Source of the DNA: Paracoccus denitrificans
GTDB lineage: Bacteria > Pseudomonadota > Alphaproteobacteria > Rhodobacterales > Rhodobacteraceae
Assembly: GCA_003240735.1 (NCBI GenBank)
Contig: QFNE01000007.1
Span: 1-64,000, forward strand
Length of the DNA stretch: 64,000 nt
Direction: 5' to 3'
Shown here: positions 1 to 7,974 of the stretch, piece after piece
Layout: every line of letters starts with the position of its first letter
Numbering within the stretch: the stretch's first letter is position 1
Translations under genes and position numbers: made by a program
Notes under the pieces: model-generated
What the model was told of the DNA's origin: nothing
Seen by the model: only the letters and a program-made list of their open reading frames with translations
The model's database searches: none

Positions 1-1887
1 TGGAACGGCGTCCTTGTGGTTGCTGAAGAAAGCCCAGTTTGCGTAGTTGTCTCCCTTGGTTTGGTCGGCCCCCTTTCCTTGGTATTCAACGCTGCCTTCG
101 CTGATGAAAGGCTTTAAGGTTTCGACAAGGTCGCGGCGATCATCAGTCATCACCTCATCAACAACCAACATTGTTTTGTTTCGCATCCACGCGTTAAACT
201 TCGATCCTGAACCGTTGAGTTCTTTCGCGTTCGGCACGTGCGATTGCGTTGGTCCTGCGACGTAGAGCAGGATATGCTTCAAAACACCTTTCCCCGCGCC
301 TTCGGCTGACTGTACGAACGGCGACCACGGGATTTTGTGACCGGGATACTTCGCATTGTGCGCTAGGTAGTCAAACAAATGGTTGCGGTCTGTCTCATCA
401 GGAATCAATCGTTCAATGTGTTCTAAGAAGAGTGTAGGCTGATCGTCCGAGATTTCGAAATAGTGTTTTCTGAAAACGTTGAAACCACAAGTGCCTTTGC
501 GCGAATCTCCGATGGTTTTTCTATTTTCGTCATCAATATATTCGCCATACGAAAACTCGGGATGAAATCTTAGTTTCGATGCTGTTGGTATTTTCGCGAA
601 GGTTGATTGTGTTGCGGCCTTCCACGCATCATCCGTAGGCGATCCGTTTGGCTGGTAAACGAAACGCGGTCCACCATACACCGCGTTGAACGCAATCCTG
701 CCACGCATCTCTCCATGTTTTGTCAGGATTTTAGATTCACTCGCGATAAAAGTGCATCCTTCGAAATACTTCATGCAATCTTCAGGCATGAGTAACCCTT
801 CATTGACCACGCCGCCCGGTGTCGGTGTGGTCGTCGGGATCGCCCCAGCCCCGGCCACAGGCGGTGCCGACTTCACGCCCTTGAACATCACCTGCGCGTT
901 CAGGACGTGATTTTGATGCAAAAGCGATTTCCAACCAATTTCAGTGTCAACGATGCTGTTCCACTGTTTCAGGTTGTATTCGCGACCTTTCGATTCGGTG
1001 CCGAACCGGTCGCACCATGCAAGCCAGCGCGCCAACATTTCGTCAGGATCAGCGATTGACCACCCGGCTTGTTTCCACGCGCTTGTGAACTTCACGAATT
1101 CCGCGTGTCCCATACCGTCAATCGGCATCGCGTCCAGCGCCGTCCAGAGCCAATCGACAGACGGCGCGGCGAGTTCGGGATAACCCAGATCGTGTCGCCC
1201 GCGGTTGCCCGCCACAACTTGCACATGGGCCACGCTAGCCTCAAGCTGTTCGACGGTCGGAAGATACCCGTGACCGCCCAGAGCCGCCACGGTGACAAGG
1301 TGCGGCACACCCTTCTGATGGTAGAACCCCGGCACCCGCAAGACGCGCGTGGCGTCAACCACGCTGGGGTCGCCCTCATAGAGTTGCAGCAACTTGCGCT
1401 GAAGGGTCTTGTAGCGGTCATTGTCCACGTAGGGCGCAGCAAGCGGCCAATAGACATGGGCCTTACCGGGACTGGTCTGGACGTAGAACCCCGGCATCGG
1501 CAGGTGCATCCCAGCGCGTTGCAGGTTGTCCATCGCGTTCAGGTTGTCCAGATCGACCACATGCGCCCGGACGCCCGCCACATGCGCCAGCGTGTCGGTT
1601 CGCACACCCGCCGCCAACGGTTGCCCGTCAGCGCCATACCCGGAACCGTCCATGTGGTTCACGGTCGCGAAGATGCCATATCCCTGCGCGTTCCACTGGC
1701 AAGCCTCAAGCCACACTTCGGCCACGGTGCCGCGCCGCTTGATTGCGGGTCTGCCCTTGTCCTGATCGTGGATAAAGCGCCAATTGAACACCCCGCCGCC
1801 CAACGCGTCAGACCATGCGGATGCTAGGTTAATGTCTTGATTATTCAACCCACTTGAAGGGTTGCTATTAGGTACGTGAAACCCCAT
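1..1887 (-). CDS. Primase-polymerase/helicase, DUF5906 type (partial, C-terminus off the window)
   Basis: Reading the minus strand gives one uninterrupted frame from ATG 1887 to the window edge, 629 residues with no stop. The N-terminal third resembles the archaeo-eukaryotic primase fold of RepA/RepB-like replication proteins: an acidic pair D112/D114 in a hydrophobic strand, then a TSPGKAH stretch at 138-144 with H144 as the likely catalytic histidine. The C-terminal part looks like the DUF5906/SF3-type helicase: a Walker A with GAGKG around K533, a Walker B with D577-E578, and a sensor-like SNHKDA near the edge. It probably primes and unwinds the element's own DNA. A possible GAGG Shine-Dalgarno lies 11 nt before ATG 1887; an in-frame stop lies at 2002-2004. 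The downstream end is unseen. Function is inferred from motifs; the frame itself is certain. Confidence 0.85.
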   Translation of the reverse strand, partial: MGFHVPNSNPSSGLNNQDINLASAWSDALGGGVFNWRFIHDQDKGRPAIKRRGTVAEVWLEACQWNAQGYGIFATVNHMDGSGYGADGQPLAAGVRTDTLAHVAGVRAHVVDLDNLNAMDNLQRAGMHLPMPGFYVQTSPGKAHVYWPLAAPYVDNDRYKTLQRKLLQLYEGDPSVVDATRVLRVPGFYHQKGVPHLVTVAALGGHGYLPTVEQLEASVAHVQVVAGNRGRHDLGYPELAAPSVDWLWTALDAMPIDGMGHAEFVKFTSAWKQAGWSIADPDEMLARWLAWCDRFGTESKGREYNLKQWNSIVDTEIGWKSLLHQNHVLNAQVMFKGVKSAPPVAGAGAIPTTTPTPGGVVNEGLLMPEDCMKYFEGCTFIASESKILTKHGEMRGRIAFNAVYGGPRFVYQPNGSPTDDAWKAATQSTFAKIPTASKLRFHPEFSYGEYIDDENRKTIGDSRKGTCGFNVFRKHYFEISDDQPTLFLEHIERLIPDETDRNHLFDYLAHNAKYPGHKIPWSPFVQSAEGAGKGVLKHILLYVAGPTQSHVPNAKELNGSGSKFNAWMRNKTMLVVDEVMTDDRRDLVETLKPFISEGSVEYQGKGADQTKGDNYANWAFFSNHKDAVP

Positions 1888-2001
1888 AATATGAGAGTCC
1901 TCATTGGATAAATGATGATCGAAAGGGGTTTCGGTCTCATCTTTTTCTTCGTCAAAACTGCGCCAGATCGTAACTGATCCGGCGTTTTTTCGTTTTGCGG
2001 A

Positions 2002-2190
2002 TTATGCAGTTTGTGATCGTTGCGCTTCCCATTCTTCCACTTTCGCCAAGTCCCATCGTGCGGCACCGGGCGTCAGTTTAATCTGTTTGGGAAATCCGTA
2101 TTCACGCATGTACTTGTAGATCGTTTCGCGACTGATTTCATAACGATCTTGCAGGAACTTCACGCTCACATATTTTTTTGGTTCGGCCAT
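2002..2190 (-). CDS. AlpA-family helix-turn-helix regulator / excisionase-like protein
   Basis: A 62-residue protein made almost entirely of one MerR/AlpA-type winged helix: a helix around residues 9-18, then SRETIYKYMREYGFPK-like recognition sequence at about 20-35, and a short wing ending in a WDLAKVEEW pattern. This is the signature of AlpA (PF05930) proteins of P4-like elements, which activate or assist excision. The Shine-Dalgarno AAGGA sits 7 nt before the ATG. It lies just upstream of the primase-helicase and downstream of an AT-rich promoter, so it is probably the first gene of the element's replication transcript. Whether it acts as excisionase, transcription factor or both cannot be told from sequence. 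Confidence 0.85.
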   Translation of the reverse strand: MAEPKKYVSVKFLQDRYEISRETIYKYMREYGFPKQIKLTPGAARWDLAKVEEWEAQRSQTA

Positions 2191-2356
2191 TGCTGCATCC
2201 TTGGTTGATCAAGTGATGCTCTGCAATATGAACAGATTTACGCCCTTCGCCACAGTCGGTTGGTGACGGGGTTTCTCATGGCGGAGTTACTGTCCGTTTC
2301 ATGTCTATGATATAAATATATAATTTCTGAAAGACAGATAACACCTGCCCAGCCGC
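2191..2356 (-). promoter_or_regulatory. Promoter region of the alpA-like gene
   Basis: This gap holds the AT-richest run nearby, on the minus strand around 2310-2335 (a TATATTTATATCATA stretch suited to a -10 region). A TTGATCAA palindrome at 2205-2212, flanked by GCATC (2194-2198) and GATGC (2215-2219), lies just before the alpA-like start. A self-binding or phage-repressor operator is possible. No gene is seen here. Confidence 0.45.
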
Positions 2357-2944
2357 CTACCCAAAACGTGACCTGTGAAACCCAAGCAGCATCGCGACGA
2401 CCCTGCCGCCGTCAGTTTCTTCAAACACTGTACGGGGAGAGAGATCGCAACGGCACTTTGTCTTGCGGCATGACATGCAACGACCGTCAGGTGTCCTATG
2501 CAGCAGTAGCGCAGGAACAGCGCCTGTCTGCACGTGACGATCATAGGCTAGGTCGGCGATATTCCTTGCAAGTCCTTCTGAACGCTTAATGCGGCTAAGT
2601 ATCGCTTGGGGTGTCGTACCCATCATTTCGGCGAGAAGGCTTCGTGCGTTTGTGGGTGATTCTTCGCAGCGTTCGACCAGCCAACGGCAGCATACCACCG
2701 CTTCAGCCGCGTTTGTCGCCGGGTCTCGCGGCCCACGTTTCATCGGCGCACCACGTTCCAGCCGTTCAATAGCGTCCAGTTCCTCTGGTGTGAGCCGCAA
2801 TCCCAAATCGCGCCGCAAAACGATACCCGACATATCCCCGTGGCGTTCCGCGTCGTGCAGCGCAGCCCCTGCGCCAAGTATCGGGCCGGTGTATCCTGTC
2901 TTGGCGCGCACAACGGCTATTTCAGACCGCTCGTCGTCAGCCAT
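2357..2944 (-). CDS. Hypothetical protein of the integrated element with a C-terminal Cys cluster
   Basis: I do not recognise this 195-residue protein. Its start overlaps the end of the integrase gene by 8 bases on the same strand, so the two are probably translated together. The protein is soluble and charged. Its middle (about 78-135) is helical with a Cys pair at 85-86. A cluster C156-x2-C159-x4-C164-x-C166 near the C-terminus looks like a small zinc-binding knuckle within a very basic stretch, which would fit nucleic-acid contact. Codon use is more like the host than that of its AT-rich neighbours. Candidate roles are a directionality factor, a regulator or a cargo gene; none is shown. 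Confidence 0.7.
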   Translation of the reverse strand: MADDERSEIAVVRAKTGYTGPILGAGAALHDAERHGDMSGIVLRRDLGLRLTPEELDAIERLERGAPMKRGPRDPATNAAEAVVCCRWLVERCEESPTNARSLLAEMMGTTPQAILSRIKRSEGLARNIADLAYDRHVQTGAVPALLLHRTPDGRCMSCRKTKCRCDLSPRTVFEETDGGRVVAMLLGFHRSRFG

Positions 2945-4325
2945 CTAAAAACTCCGCCCAATCGACCATGAGCGCCCGCCGCTTCTCTACCATGTCACCG
3001 CGCCTGTAAGCCCGTTCGACTTCCCCGCCTACCCGATGTGCCAAGGCTATTTCAGACATTTCGGACGGATACTCGGTCCGTTCAATCGCCCAGTCTTTGA
3101 ATGTGCTGCGAAGGCCGTGAGGAACAATCGAGCGCGGCTCACCCGCTGCGTCCCTCATGTGAGGGTCAACCCAACCTTTACCACCTAGTTGCACGGCAGC
3201 AGCGTGCATGTCGCGCAAAACCTTTGATAGCGTCATGTCAGACAGCATACCGCCACGCGCCCCAAAGAAGACGTAAGGTGACTCGACTAGGCGGGGCAGA
3301 GCATTCAGCAACTCCACAGCGGCAGGCGACAACGGGACGCGGTGCGGCGGCAACTGTTTTCCGTTCGTGTCCTGTCCAACCTTCATGCGATCAGCCGGAA
3401 TGATCCACATTCCTGCTTCGAGGTCGATTTCACTCCATTTCGCGCCGCGCACCTCACCTGACCGACTGGCGCAGAGAGTAAGAAACTCCACAGCCCGCGC
3501 ACCTATACCTTCTCTATTTCGCAGCGCCCTCCACCACGCTTGCGCATCATTCAATTGCAGTGCGGGTTGTTTTGATTTCTTGGCTACCTTTGACGGCTTA
3601 GGCATAATTTGATCTAGATTGTTTTTCCATCGAGCCGGATTATCGCCTGTCCGAAAATTTTTGACAGTTGCCCAAGCGAGAACGTTTTCAATCCGTCCGC
3701 GCAATCGAGACGCGGTTTCTGTTGTGGTTTCCCAAATTGGCTTCAGAGTCCGCTCAATGTCGTGAACCGTGATCGCGTCCACGTACATTTCCCCAATGGT
3801 TGGTAGGGCGTAAGTTGTAAGCGTCATGCGCCATTGCTTGCGGTGCGTTTCGTTTCGGAACTCTTTCAGTTTCTCTTTCAAATATTTGTCTGTTGCGTCC
3901 GAGAACCTAATACGCTTTCGCTGTTCGTCTTCGCTGTCCTTGACGGCTTGCCGCTGATCATAGGCCTTTATCCACGCTTCTTTTTGCTCTAAGCCTTCAG
4001 CCACGAAACTCCGAACTAGTACATCTGTCTTCCAAGCTTCGATAACTGTTTCACCGTTCTTAACACCCTTTTTTATGGTTTCTCGTACCTTTCTGGCACG
4101 AATCCTTGCTTCGGCTAGCGTGACTTCAGGGTATCCACCCAGCCCGAAATGCTTGCGTTGACCAGCTACTCGAACTCGCATGATCCACGACTTCCCGCTT
4201 TTTGCCGTGATCTGCAAAGTTAGACCCTGAACACCACCGACTGCATAGTATGCGTGACCGGCCCCTCCGTTGTGCTTCAGCGCCATCACTTCGTGATGCT
4301 TCATTTCCTCTGCTATCTCTGGCAT
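2937..4325 (-). CDS. int: Tyrosine-type site-specific integrase (P4-like, DUF4102 N-terminus)
   Basis: A 462-residue recombinase that would insert and help excise the element at the neighbouring tRNA-Ser. The N-terminal 90 residues form the arm-binding DUF4102-like domain (pattern GLGGYPEVTLAEAR at 61-74), followed by a SAM-like core-binding domain at about 140-240 and the catalytic domain at 255-460. The catalytic set is complete: R288, K315, H403-x-x-R406, H430 and nucleophile Y440. The length is slightly above the usual 400-430 because of an extended linker near 95-140. It is transcribed away from the tRNA and its stop overlaps the start of the unknown Cys-cluster gene. The residues look intact, so the element may still be mobile. 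Confidence 0.96.
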   Translation of the reverse strand: MPEIAEEMKHHEVMALKHNGGAGHAYYAVGGVQGLTLQITAKSGKSWIMRVRVAGQRKHFGLGGYPEVTLAEARIRARKVRETIKKGVKNGETVIEAWKTDVLVRSFVAEGLEQKEAWIKAYDQRQAVKDSEDEQRKRIRFSDATDKYLKEKLKEFRNETHRKQWRMTLTTYALPTIGEMYVDAITVHDIERTLKPIWETTTETASRLRGRIENVLAWATVKNFRTGDNPARWKNNLDQIMPKPSKVAKKSKQPALQLNDAQAWWRALRNREGIGARAVEFLTLCASRSGEVRGAKWSEIDLEAGMWIIPADRMKVGQDTNGKQLPPHRVPLSPAAVELLNALPRLVESPYVFFGARGGMLSDMTLSKVLRDMHAAAVQLGGKGWVDPHMRDAAGEPRSIVPHGLRSTFKDWAIERTEYPSEMSEIALAHRVGGEVERAYRRGDMVEKRRALMVDWAEFLDG

Positions 4326-4643
4326 CGCTTAAACTCACTCTATCTGCCCAAGTGCCTGCCCAATTTATGGCAATAGATGGCTACAGATTGCAACAGGGCG
4401 CAACGCATTCAGAACGCTAAGCGGTTGAAACAGAACCGTTAATAATTGTATCTGGCAACGTATAGCCACACCGTAGGGGCGGTCACCGCTTCCGCCATAT
4501 TGTTCCGTTTAGATAATCTTCGAGACGACTGCGTGGCAGTCATCTATCGAGGCAAGTGACTTAACACCGCTATAATACCCCACGGATCACGCTAGTCCGA
4601 ACTGCCAATTCAGCGGATGGCAGGCCCGGGGTGATTACAGGTA
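4326..4643. other. Non-coding attachment-side region between integrase and tRNA-Ser
   Basis: No gene is visible in these 318 bases. The stretch has three small inverted repeats: GCGGTT/AACCGT (4421-4426 and 4434-4439, one mismatch), a perfect GCGGT-C-ACCGC (4479-4489), and a perfect GACTGC-GTG-GCAGTC (4527-4541). The integrase promoter must also be here. The repeats could be integrase or excisionase arm sites; no exact copy of the tRNA 3' end other than the tRNA itself is visible. Confidence 0.5.
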
Positions 4644-4733
4644 TGGCGGACGGTGAGGGATTCGAACCCTCGAGACGGTTCCCCGCCTACACACTTTCCA
4701 GGCGTGCGCCTTCGACCACTCGGCCAACCGTCC
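4644..4733 (-). tRNA. tRNA-Ser (anticodon GGA)
   Basis: Read on the minus strand this is a 90-nt class II tRNA with a 7-bp acceptor stem (GGACGGT/ACCGTCC), the D-loop GCCGAGTGG, an anticodon loop TGGAAAG giving anticodon GGA, a long variable arm, the T-loop GGTTCGAATCC and an encoded 3' CCA. It is the insertion target of the integrated element: the T-arm and acceptor 3' end face the integrase. The sequence is complete, so integration regenerated a working gene. Confidence 0.97.
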
Positions 4734-4775
4734 GTTACGGGGCGATCTAGCGTGCGGGCGCGCGGGCTGCAAGCG

Positions 4776-5354
4776 TCAAAGCTTTGAGACTTTGGCCTGC
4801 AATGCCGCCAGTTCGCGCCGGATGTCGTCCATGTCGGCGGGGTCATCCGGCTCGGCCTCTCGCTCAGGCGTGCTCGAGCCCAGGTTCCAGCCGCCCATCA
4901 TCGCCTGCAGAAACATCTGCTGTTGCCGTTGCAGGGCGCTGAAGCCGGGCATGGCGGCCATTGGCCCTTTGGACGCCTGCTCCATCATTTTCGACTGGCC
5001 CTCGCGCAGCATCTCGAAACTCGCCTGCAGAAACTGCGGCACGACCGATTGCGCCTGCGACGCATAGCTGCGGACAAGGTCGGTCAGCACGTCGACCGGA
5101 AGGACATTCTCACCGCGGCTTTCATGTTCCGAGATGATCTGAAGCAGATACTGACGTGTCAGATCGTCACCGGATTTCAGGTCAACCACCCGGACTTCGC
5201 GGCCCGCGCGGATGAAGGTCGCGATTTCATCGAGCGTCACATAGTCCGACGTCTCGGTGTTATACAGTCTGCGGCTGGCATACCGTTTGATCAGCAACGG
5301 CTTGGCAGGCTCGTCAGCGGCGGTGGCGTCAGGTTTTAGCTTGGTCTGGGACAT
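4776..5354 (-). CDS. phaR: Polyhydroxyalkanoate synthesis repressor PhaR
   Basis: A 192-residue DNA- and PHA-binding repressor that switches phasin expression on once PHA granules titrate it. The N-terminal PHB/PHA accumulation regulator domain is clear at about 20-85, with the hallmark IKRYASRRLYNTETSDYVTL-type sequence and the following ISEHESRGENVLPVDVLT segment. The C-terminal half is Gln/Met-rich and ends in a short coiled-coil-like helix, as usual. It lies directly downstream of phaP with a terminator between them, so it has at least one transcript of its own. Two matching operators lie upstream of phaP. The gene ends 42 bases from the tRNA-Ser 5' end, marking the end of native chromosome. 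Confidence 0.95.
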   Translation of the reverse strand: MSQTKLKPDATAADEPAKPLLIKRYASRRLYNTETSDYVTLDEIATFIRAGREVRVVDLKSGDDLTRQYLLQIISEHESRGENVLPVDVLTDLVRSYASQAQSVVPQFLQASFEMLREGQSKMMEQASKGPMAAMPGFSALQRQQQMFLQAMMGGWNLGSSTPEREAEPDDPADMDDIRRELAALQAKVSKL

Positions 5355-5404
5355 GAAAACGCGCCTGTATGGGTCAGGCCATCTTGGCGGGTCAGGGCGG
5401 AATG

Positions 5405-5436
5405 TAAAGAAAAAGGGCGCCGGAACCGGCGCCCCT
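5405..5436 (-). terminator. Rho-independent terminator after phaP
   Basis: A 9-bp perfect stem GGGCGCCGG/CCGGCGCCC (5415-5423 and 5426-5434) is followed on the minus strand by a T-rich run. It lies between phaP and phaR and would end the abundant phasin transcript before the repressor gene. Confidence 0.85.
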
Positions 5437-5459
5437 GTCCAACATCAAGAAAAACCGGA

Positions 5460-5918
5460 TCAGGATTTCGTCGACGTCGGCTTGGTTGCTTTCTGTGCGG
5501 CGTCCTGCACGTTCGCGCCCATTTTTTGCGCGGCTTTCTGTGCGTCTGCTGCGGCATCACGGCCCGCGTTCATCATCAGATCGACGGTGTCCATCTGAAC
5601 TTTCTTGGCCACTTCGGCATATGCCGACATGTGCTCGGCCGCGACTTCAGCGGCGGCCGAGGCAAAATCGCTCATCGCTTTGGCATAGTCGGCGGGCTGG
5701 TCCTTGGCGGAGATGACTTCGCCCATGCGCGCGATGGTGTCACGCGCCCATTGCGACGAAATCTCGGTCGAGCGTTCGGCAGCGTCCAGCGCGACCTTGC
5801 TCATCTTCTCGCTCAGCGCGGTCTGCGAACGGAAGCTGTCGGACACAGCGCTGGTGTCGAACGGCATGTTCGCCAGCATGTCTTGGTAGGCCTTGGTGAA
5901 ATCCGGGGTCTTCGCCAT
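5460..5918 (-). CDS. phaP: Phasin (PHA granule coat protein)
   Basis: A 152-residue, almost wholly helical, Ala-rich amphipathic protein of the phasin family (PF09361, residues about 10-125) with no signal peptide. Phasins coat cytoplasmic PHA granules and control their number and size. The Shine-Dalgarno AGGAGG lies 7 nt before the ATG, an unusually strong site that fits a very abundant protein. The C-terminus has the Ala/Lys/Thr-rich low-complexity tail common in this family. A core promoter with an embedded PhaR operator lies 70-100 bases upstream, and a strong terminator follows. Its position between phaC and phaR is the standard arrangement in Rhodobacteraceae. Confidence 0.93.
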   Translation of the reverse strand: MAKTPDFTKAYQDMLANMPFDTSAVSDSFRSQTALSEKMSKVALDAAERSTEISSQWARDTIARMGEVISAKDQPADYAKAMSDFASAAAEVAAEHMSAYAEVAKKVQMDTVDLMMNAGRDAAADAQKAAQKMGANVQDAAQKATKPTSTKS

Positions 5919-5986
5919 GTCAATTCCTCCTGAGGGGACACATCTCTGGGCACCGTGCCCATCCAGCCATCACCGCGGCTAAAACA

Positions 5987-6015
5987 GACATAAATGCTGC
6001 ACCGCAGCATTGCAA
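5987..6015 (-). promoter_or_regulatory. Predicted phaP core promoter
   Basis: On the minus strand TTGCAA (6010-6015) and TATGTC (5987-5992) are spaced by exactly 17 bases, giving a sigma-70-like promoter about 60-70 bases before the phasin start. The first PhaR palindrome fills the spacer, so bound repressor would directly block polymerase. Confidence 0.6.
5994..6010. promoter_or_regulatory. PhaR operator 1
   Basis: A perfect inverted repeat ATGCTGC-ACC-GCAGCAT. It contains CTGC-N3-GCAG, the site reported for PhaR of Paracoccus denitrificans. It sits between the predicted -35 and -10 elements of phaP. Confidence 0.85.
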
Positions 6016-6024
6016 CAGGTTTTC

Positions 6025-6041
6025 ATGCTGCGATGCAGCAT
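6025..6041. promoter_or_regulatory. PhaR operator 2
   Basis: A second perfect inverted repeat, ATGCTGC-GAT-GCAGCAT, with the same 7-bp arms as operator 1. Its centre is 31 bp from that of operator 1, about three helical turns, so two repressors would bind the same DNA face. It begins 2 bases from the phaC stop codon. Confidence 0.85.
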
Positions 6042-6042
6042 T

Positions 6043-7872
6043 TTATGCGGCCTCTCGGACGTAGGCACCTGGCGCCGCTTCGATCCCCTGCCCCGGTTCG
6101 CGCGCGTCGACCATCGGACCAGCGAAGCGTTCCAGCCAAATCTGCCAATCCGGCCACCAGCTGCCTTTGTGATGCACCGCTTTCGCGCGCCAGGCATCGG
6201 CCGAGCCGGCGAAACCTTCGTCAGACAGGTAATGTCCGTATTTATCGCGTCCGGGCGGGTTTACGATGCCCGCGATATGGCCCGATTCGGACAGAATGAA
6301 GGTCTTGTCGGTGGATGCCATCTGCGCCACCCCCTGCCACGAATGCATCCACGGTGCGATGTGGTCGCCTTCGCAGGCAATCGCGCAAAGCGGGACGGTG
6401 ACGTCCGCCAGCGTGACGCTGTGATCAAGGACCTCGAACCCCTTCCGGGCCAACGCATTGTCCTGACAAAGGTCACGCAGATACTCCATCACCATGCGGC
6501 CCGGCAGGTTGGTGCCGTCCGCGTTCCAATACAGTAGGTCGAATGCAGGCGGCGTTTCACCCAGCATATAGCTGCGCACGGCCGGGCCCCAGACCAGATC
6601 ATTGGCACGCAGAAAGCTGAACGTACGCTGCATCATCCGCGTTGGCAGGTATCCCATCTGGGCCACGACCTCGCCGATGCCGCCAACGAAGTCGTCCTGC
6701 AGATAGGTGGTGAATTCGCCCTGATCGCTGAAGTCGGTCAGCGTGGTGAAGAACGTCGCCGATTTCACCCGGTCATCCCCTCGCTGCTTCAACAGTCCCA
6801 GCGTCGCGCTCAGCGTCGTGCCGGCGATACAGTAGCCGACCGTGTTGACCTGCTTCTCGCCGGTGACGTCCATCACCTTGTCCATCGCCGAGATGAACGA
6901 CGACACATAGTCGTCCATCCCGACATCCGCCTGTTCCGGCCCGGGGTTCTTCCACGACACCACGAACAGCGTATGCCCCTGATCCACCAGCCAGCGCAGC
7001 AGGCTGTTCTGCGCCTTCAGGTCCAGGATGTAGAATTTGTTGATCCACGGCGGAAACACGATGATCGGGGTCTGACGCACCTTTGCCGTGGTCGGCGCGT
7101 ACTGGATCAGCTCATACATCGGGTGGCGGTCAATGACTTGGCCTTCTGTGGTGGCGATGTTCCGACCGATTTCGAATGCGGTCTTGTCGACCAGCGAAAC
7201 GAGCATCTCGCCCCCGGCGTCCTCAAGATCCCGAACAAGGTTCTCCAGCCCCTTCACGAGGCTGGCGCCGTCGGTTTCAACCGCACGGGACAACGCGTCC
7301 GGGTTGGTGGCCAGAAAATTCGTGGGCGACATCATGTCGATCATCTGATGCGTCAGCCAACCCACGCGTCGACGCTGAATCTCGTCCTCCAGCGGCAGTT
7401 CTTCGGCTGCCTTGCGCATGGCTTCGGAATTGATCCGATACTGGGCGCGCACGAAGCTGAAGAACGGATTGGTCTGCCACAGCGGGTTGGCAAAGCGCTT
7501 GTCCCTTGACGTCTCCTCGGTCACTTCGGGCGCGGCAAAATTGTTGCGGAAAGCTGCCTGCGCATCAGCCATGTGGCGCAGCGTGTCACCCCAATAGCGG
7601 ACCTGTTGTTCGATGATCCGAGCAGGTTGTTCAGTTGCCAGCCGCATCCAGCCGTTCAGCGCGGCGGAATACAGGTCAGCACCCGGCCCTTCGATGGCAG
7701 CGGGGTGAATGGGGCGCTTGGCCAGCACCTGCATCAGGCGCTGGCTCAACCCTTCGATCCGTTCGATGTTTTCGGCCATCCGCGATGCCGCGGTGCTGGT
7801 CGCGGTCGGGGCGACAGGATCGGGCGTCTTGTCCCCGATCTCTTCGGATTTGGGCCGTTTCTTGGATGCCAT
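6043..7872 (-). CDS. phaC: Class I poly(R)-hydroxyalkanoic acid synthase
   Basis: A 609-residue synthase that polymerises (R)-3-hydroxyacyl-CoA into PHA at the granule surface. The catalytic triad is readable: C348 in the lipase-like box GYCIAG (346-351), D503 in CEGDHIAPW, and H532 in SGHIAG. The N-terminal PhaC_N domain spans about 90-260 and the alpha/beta hydrolase core about 265-560. Length is normal for class I. The frame stays open upstream to 8571, but ATG 7872 has a purine-rich AGGGGGA Shine-Dalgarno and leaves a 102-base divergent promoter gap to phaZ, so it is the chosen start. No PhaR operator is visible in that gap. Confidence 0.95.
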   Translation of the reverse strand: MASKKRPKSEEIGDKTPDPVAPTATSTAASRMAENIERIEGLSQRLMQVLAKRPIHPAAIEGPGADLYSAALNGWMRLATEQPARIIEQQVRYWGDTLRHMADAQAAFRNNFAAPEVTEETSRDKRFANPLWQTNPFFSFVRAQYRINSEAMRKAAEELPLEDEIQRRRVGWLTHQMIDMMSPTNFLATNPDALSRAVETDGASLVKGLENLVRDLEDAGGEMLVSLVDKTAFEIGRNIATTEGQVIDRHPMYELIQYAPTTAKVRQTPIIVFPPWINKFYILDLKAQNSLLRWLVDQGHTLFVVSWKNPGPEQADVGMDDYVSSFISAMDKVMDVTGEKQVNTVGYCIAGTTLSATLGLLKQRGDDRVKSATFFTTLTDFSDQGEFTTYLQDDFVGGIGEVVAQMGYLPTRMMQRTFSFLRANDLVWGPAVRSYMLGETPPAFDLLYWNADGTNLPGRMVMEYLRDLCQDNALARKGFEVLDHSVTLADVTVPLCAIACEGDHIAPWMHSWQGVAQMASTDKTFILSESGHIAGIVNPPGRDKYGHYLSDEGFAGSADAWRAKAVHHKGSWWPDWQIWLERFAGPMVDAREPGQGIEAAPGAYVREAA

Positions 7873-7974
7873 GGCGAAATTCCCCCTACCCTCTGTCAAA
7901 ATCATAGGGTCTTGGTGTAAATCACGCAAAGCAATCTTCGGATTCAGCACCGTCCCTGTCAGGAGTATCTCGCC

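Larger units (their letters stand above)
1..4643. mobile_element. Integrated genetic element at tRNA-Ser, right end (left end outside window)
   Basis: A tyrosine integrase lies next to the 3' end of tRNA-Ser(GGA), followed on the same strand by a small unknown gene, an AlpA-like helix-turn-helix protein and a primase-helicase. That order is typical of P4-like satellites and small integrative elements that use a tRNA 3' end as attB. The stretch is clearly richer in A and T than the DNA beyond the tRNA, which supports acquisition from outside. No capsid, terminase or tail gene is visible, but the left end is beyond the window, so a full prophage cannot be excluded. The second attachment repeat must also lie to the left. 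Confidence 0.85.

Noticed and set aside
1069..1827. A 252-codon plus-strand frame in the integrated element
   Set aside because: The opposite strand holds the primase-helicase with readable catalytic motifs across the same bases; the plus frame shows no family features.
2205..2212. TTGATCAA as an FNR-type box
   Set aside because: FNR boxes need four bases between TTGAT and ATCAA; here the halves overlap, so it is only a short palindrome.
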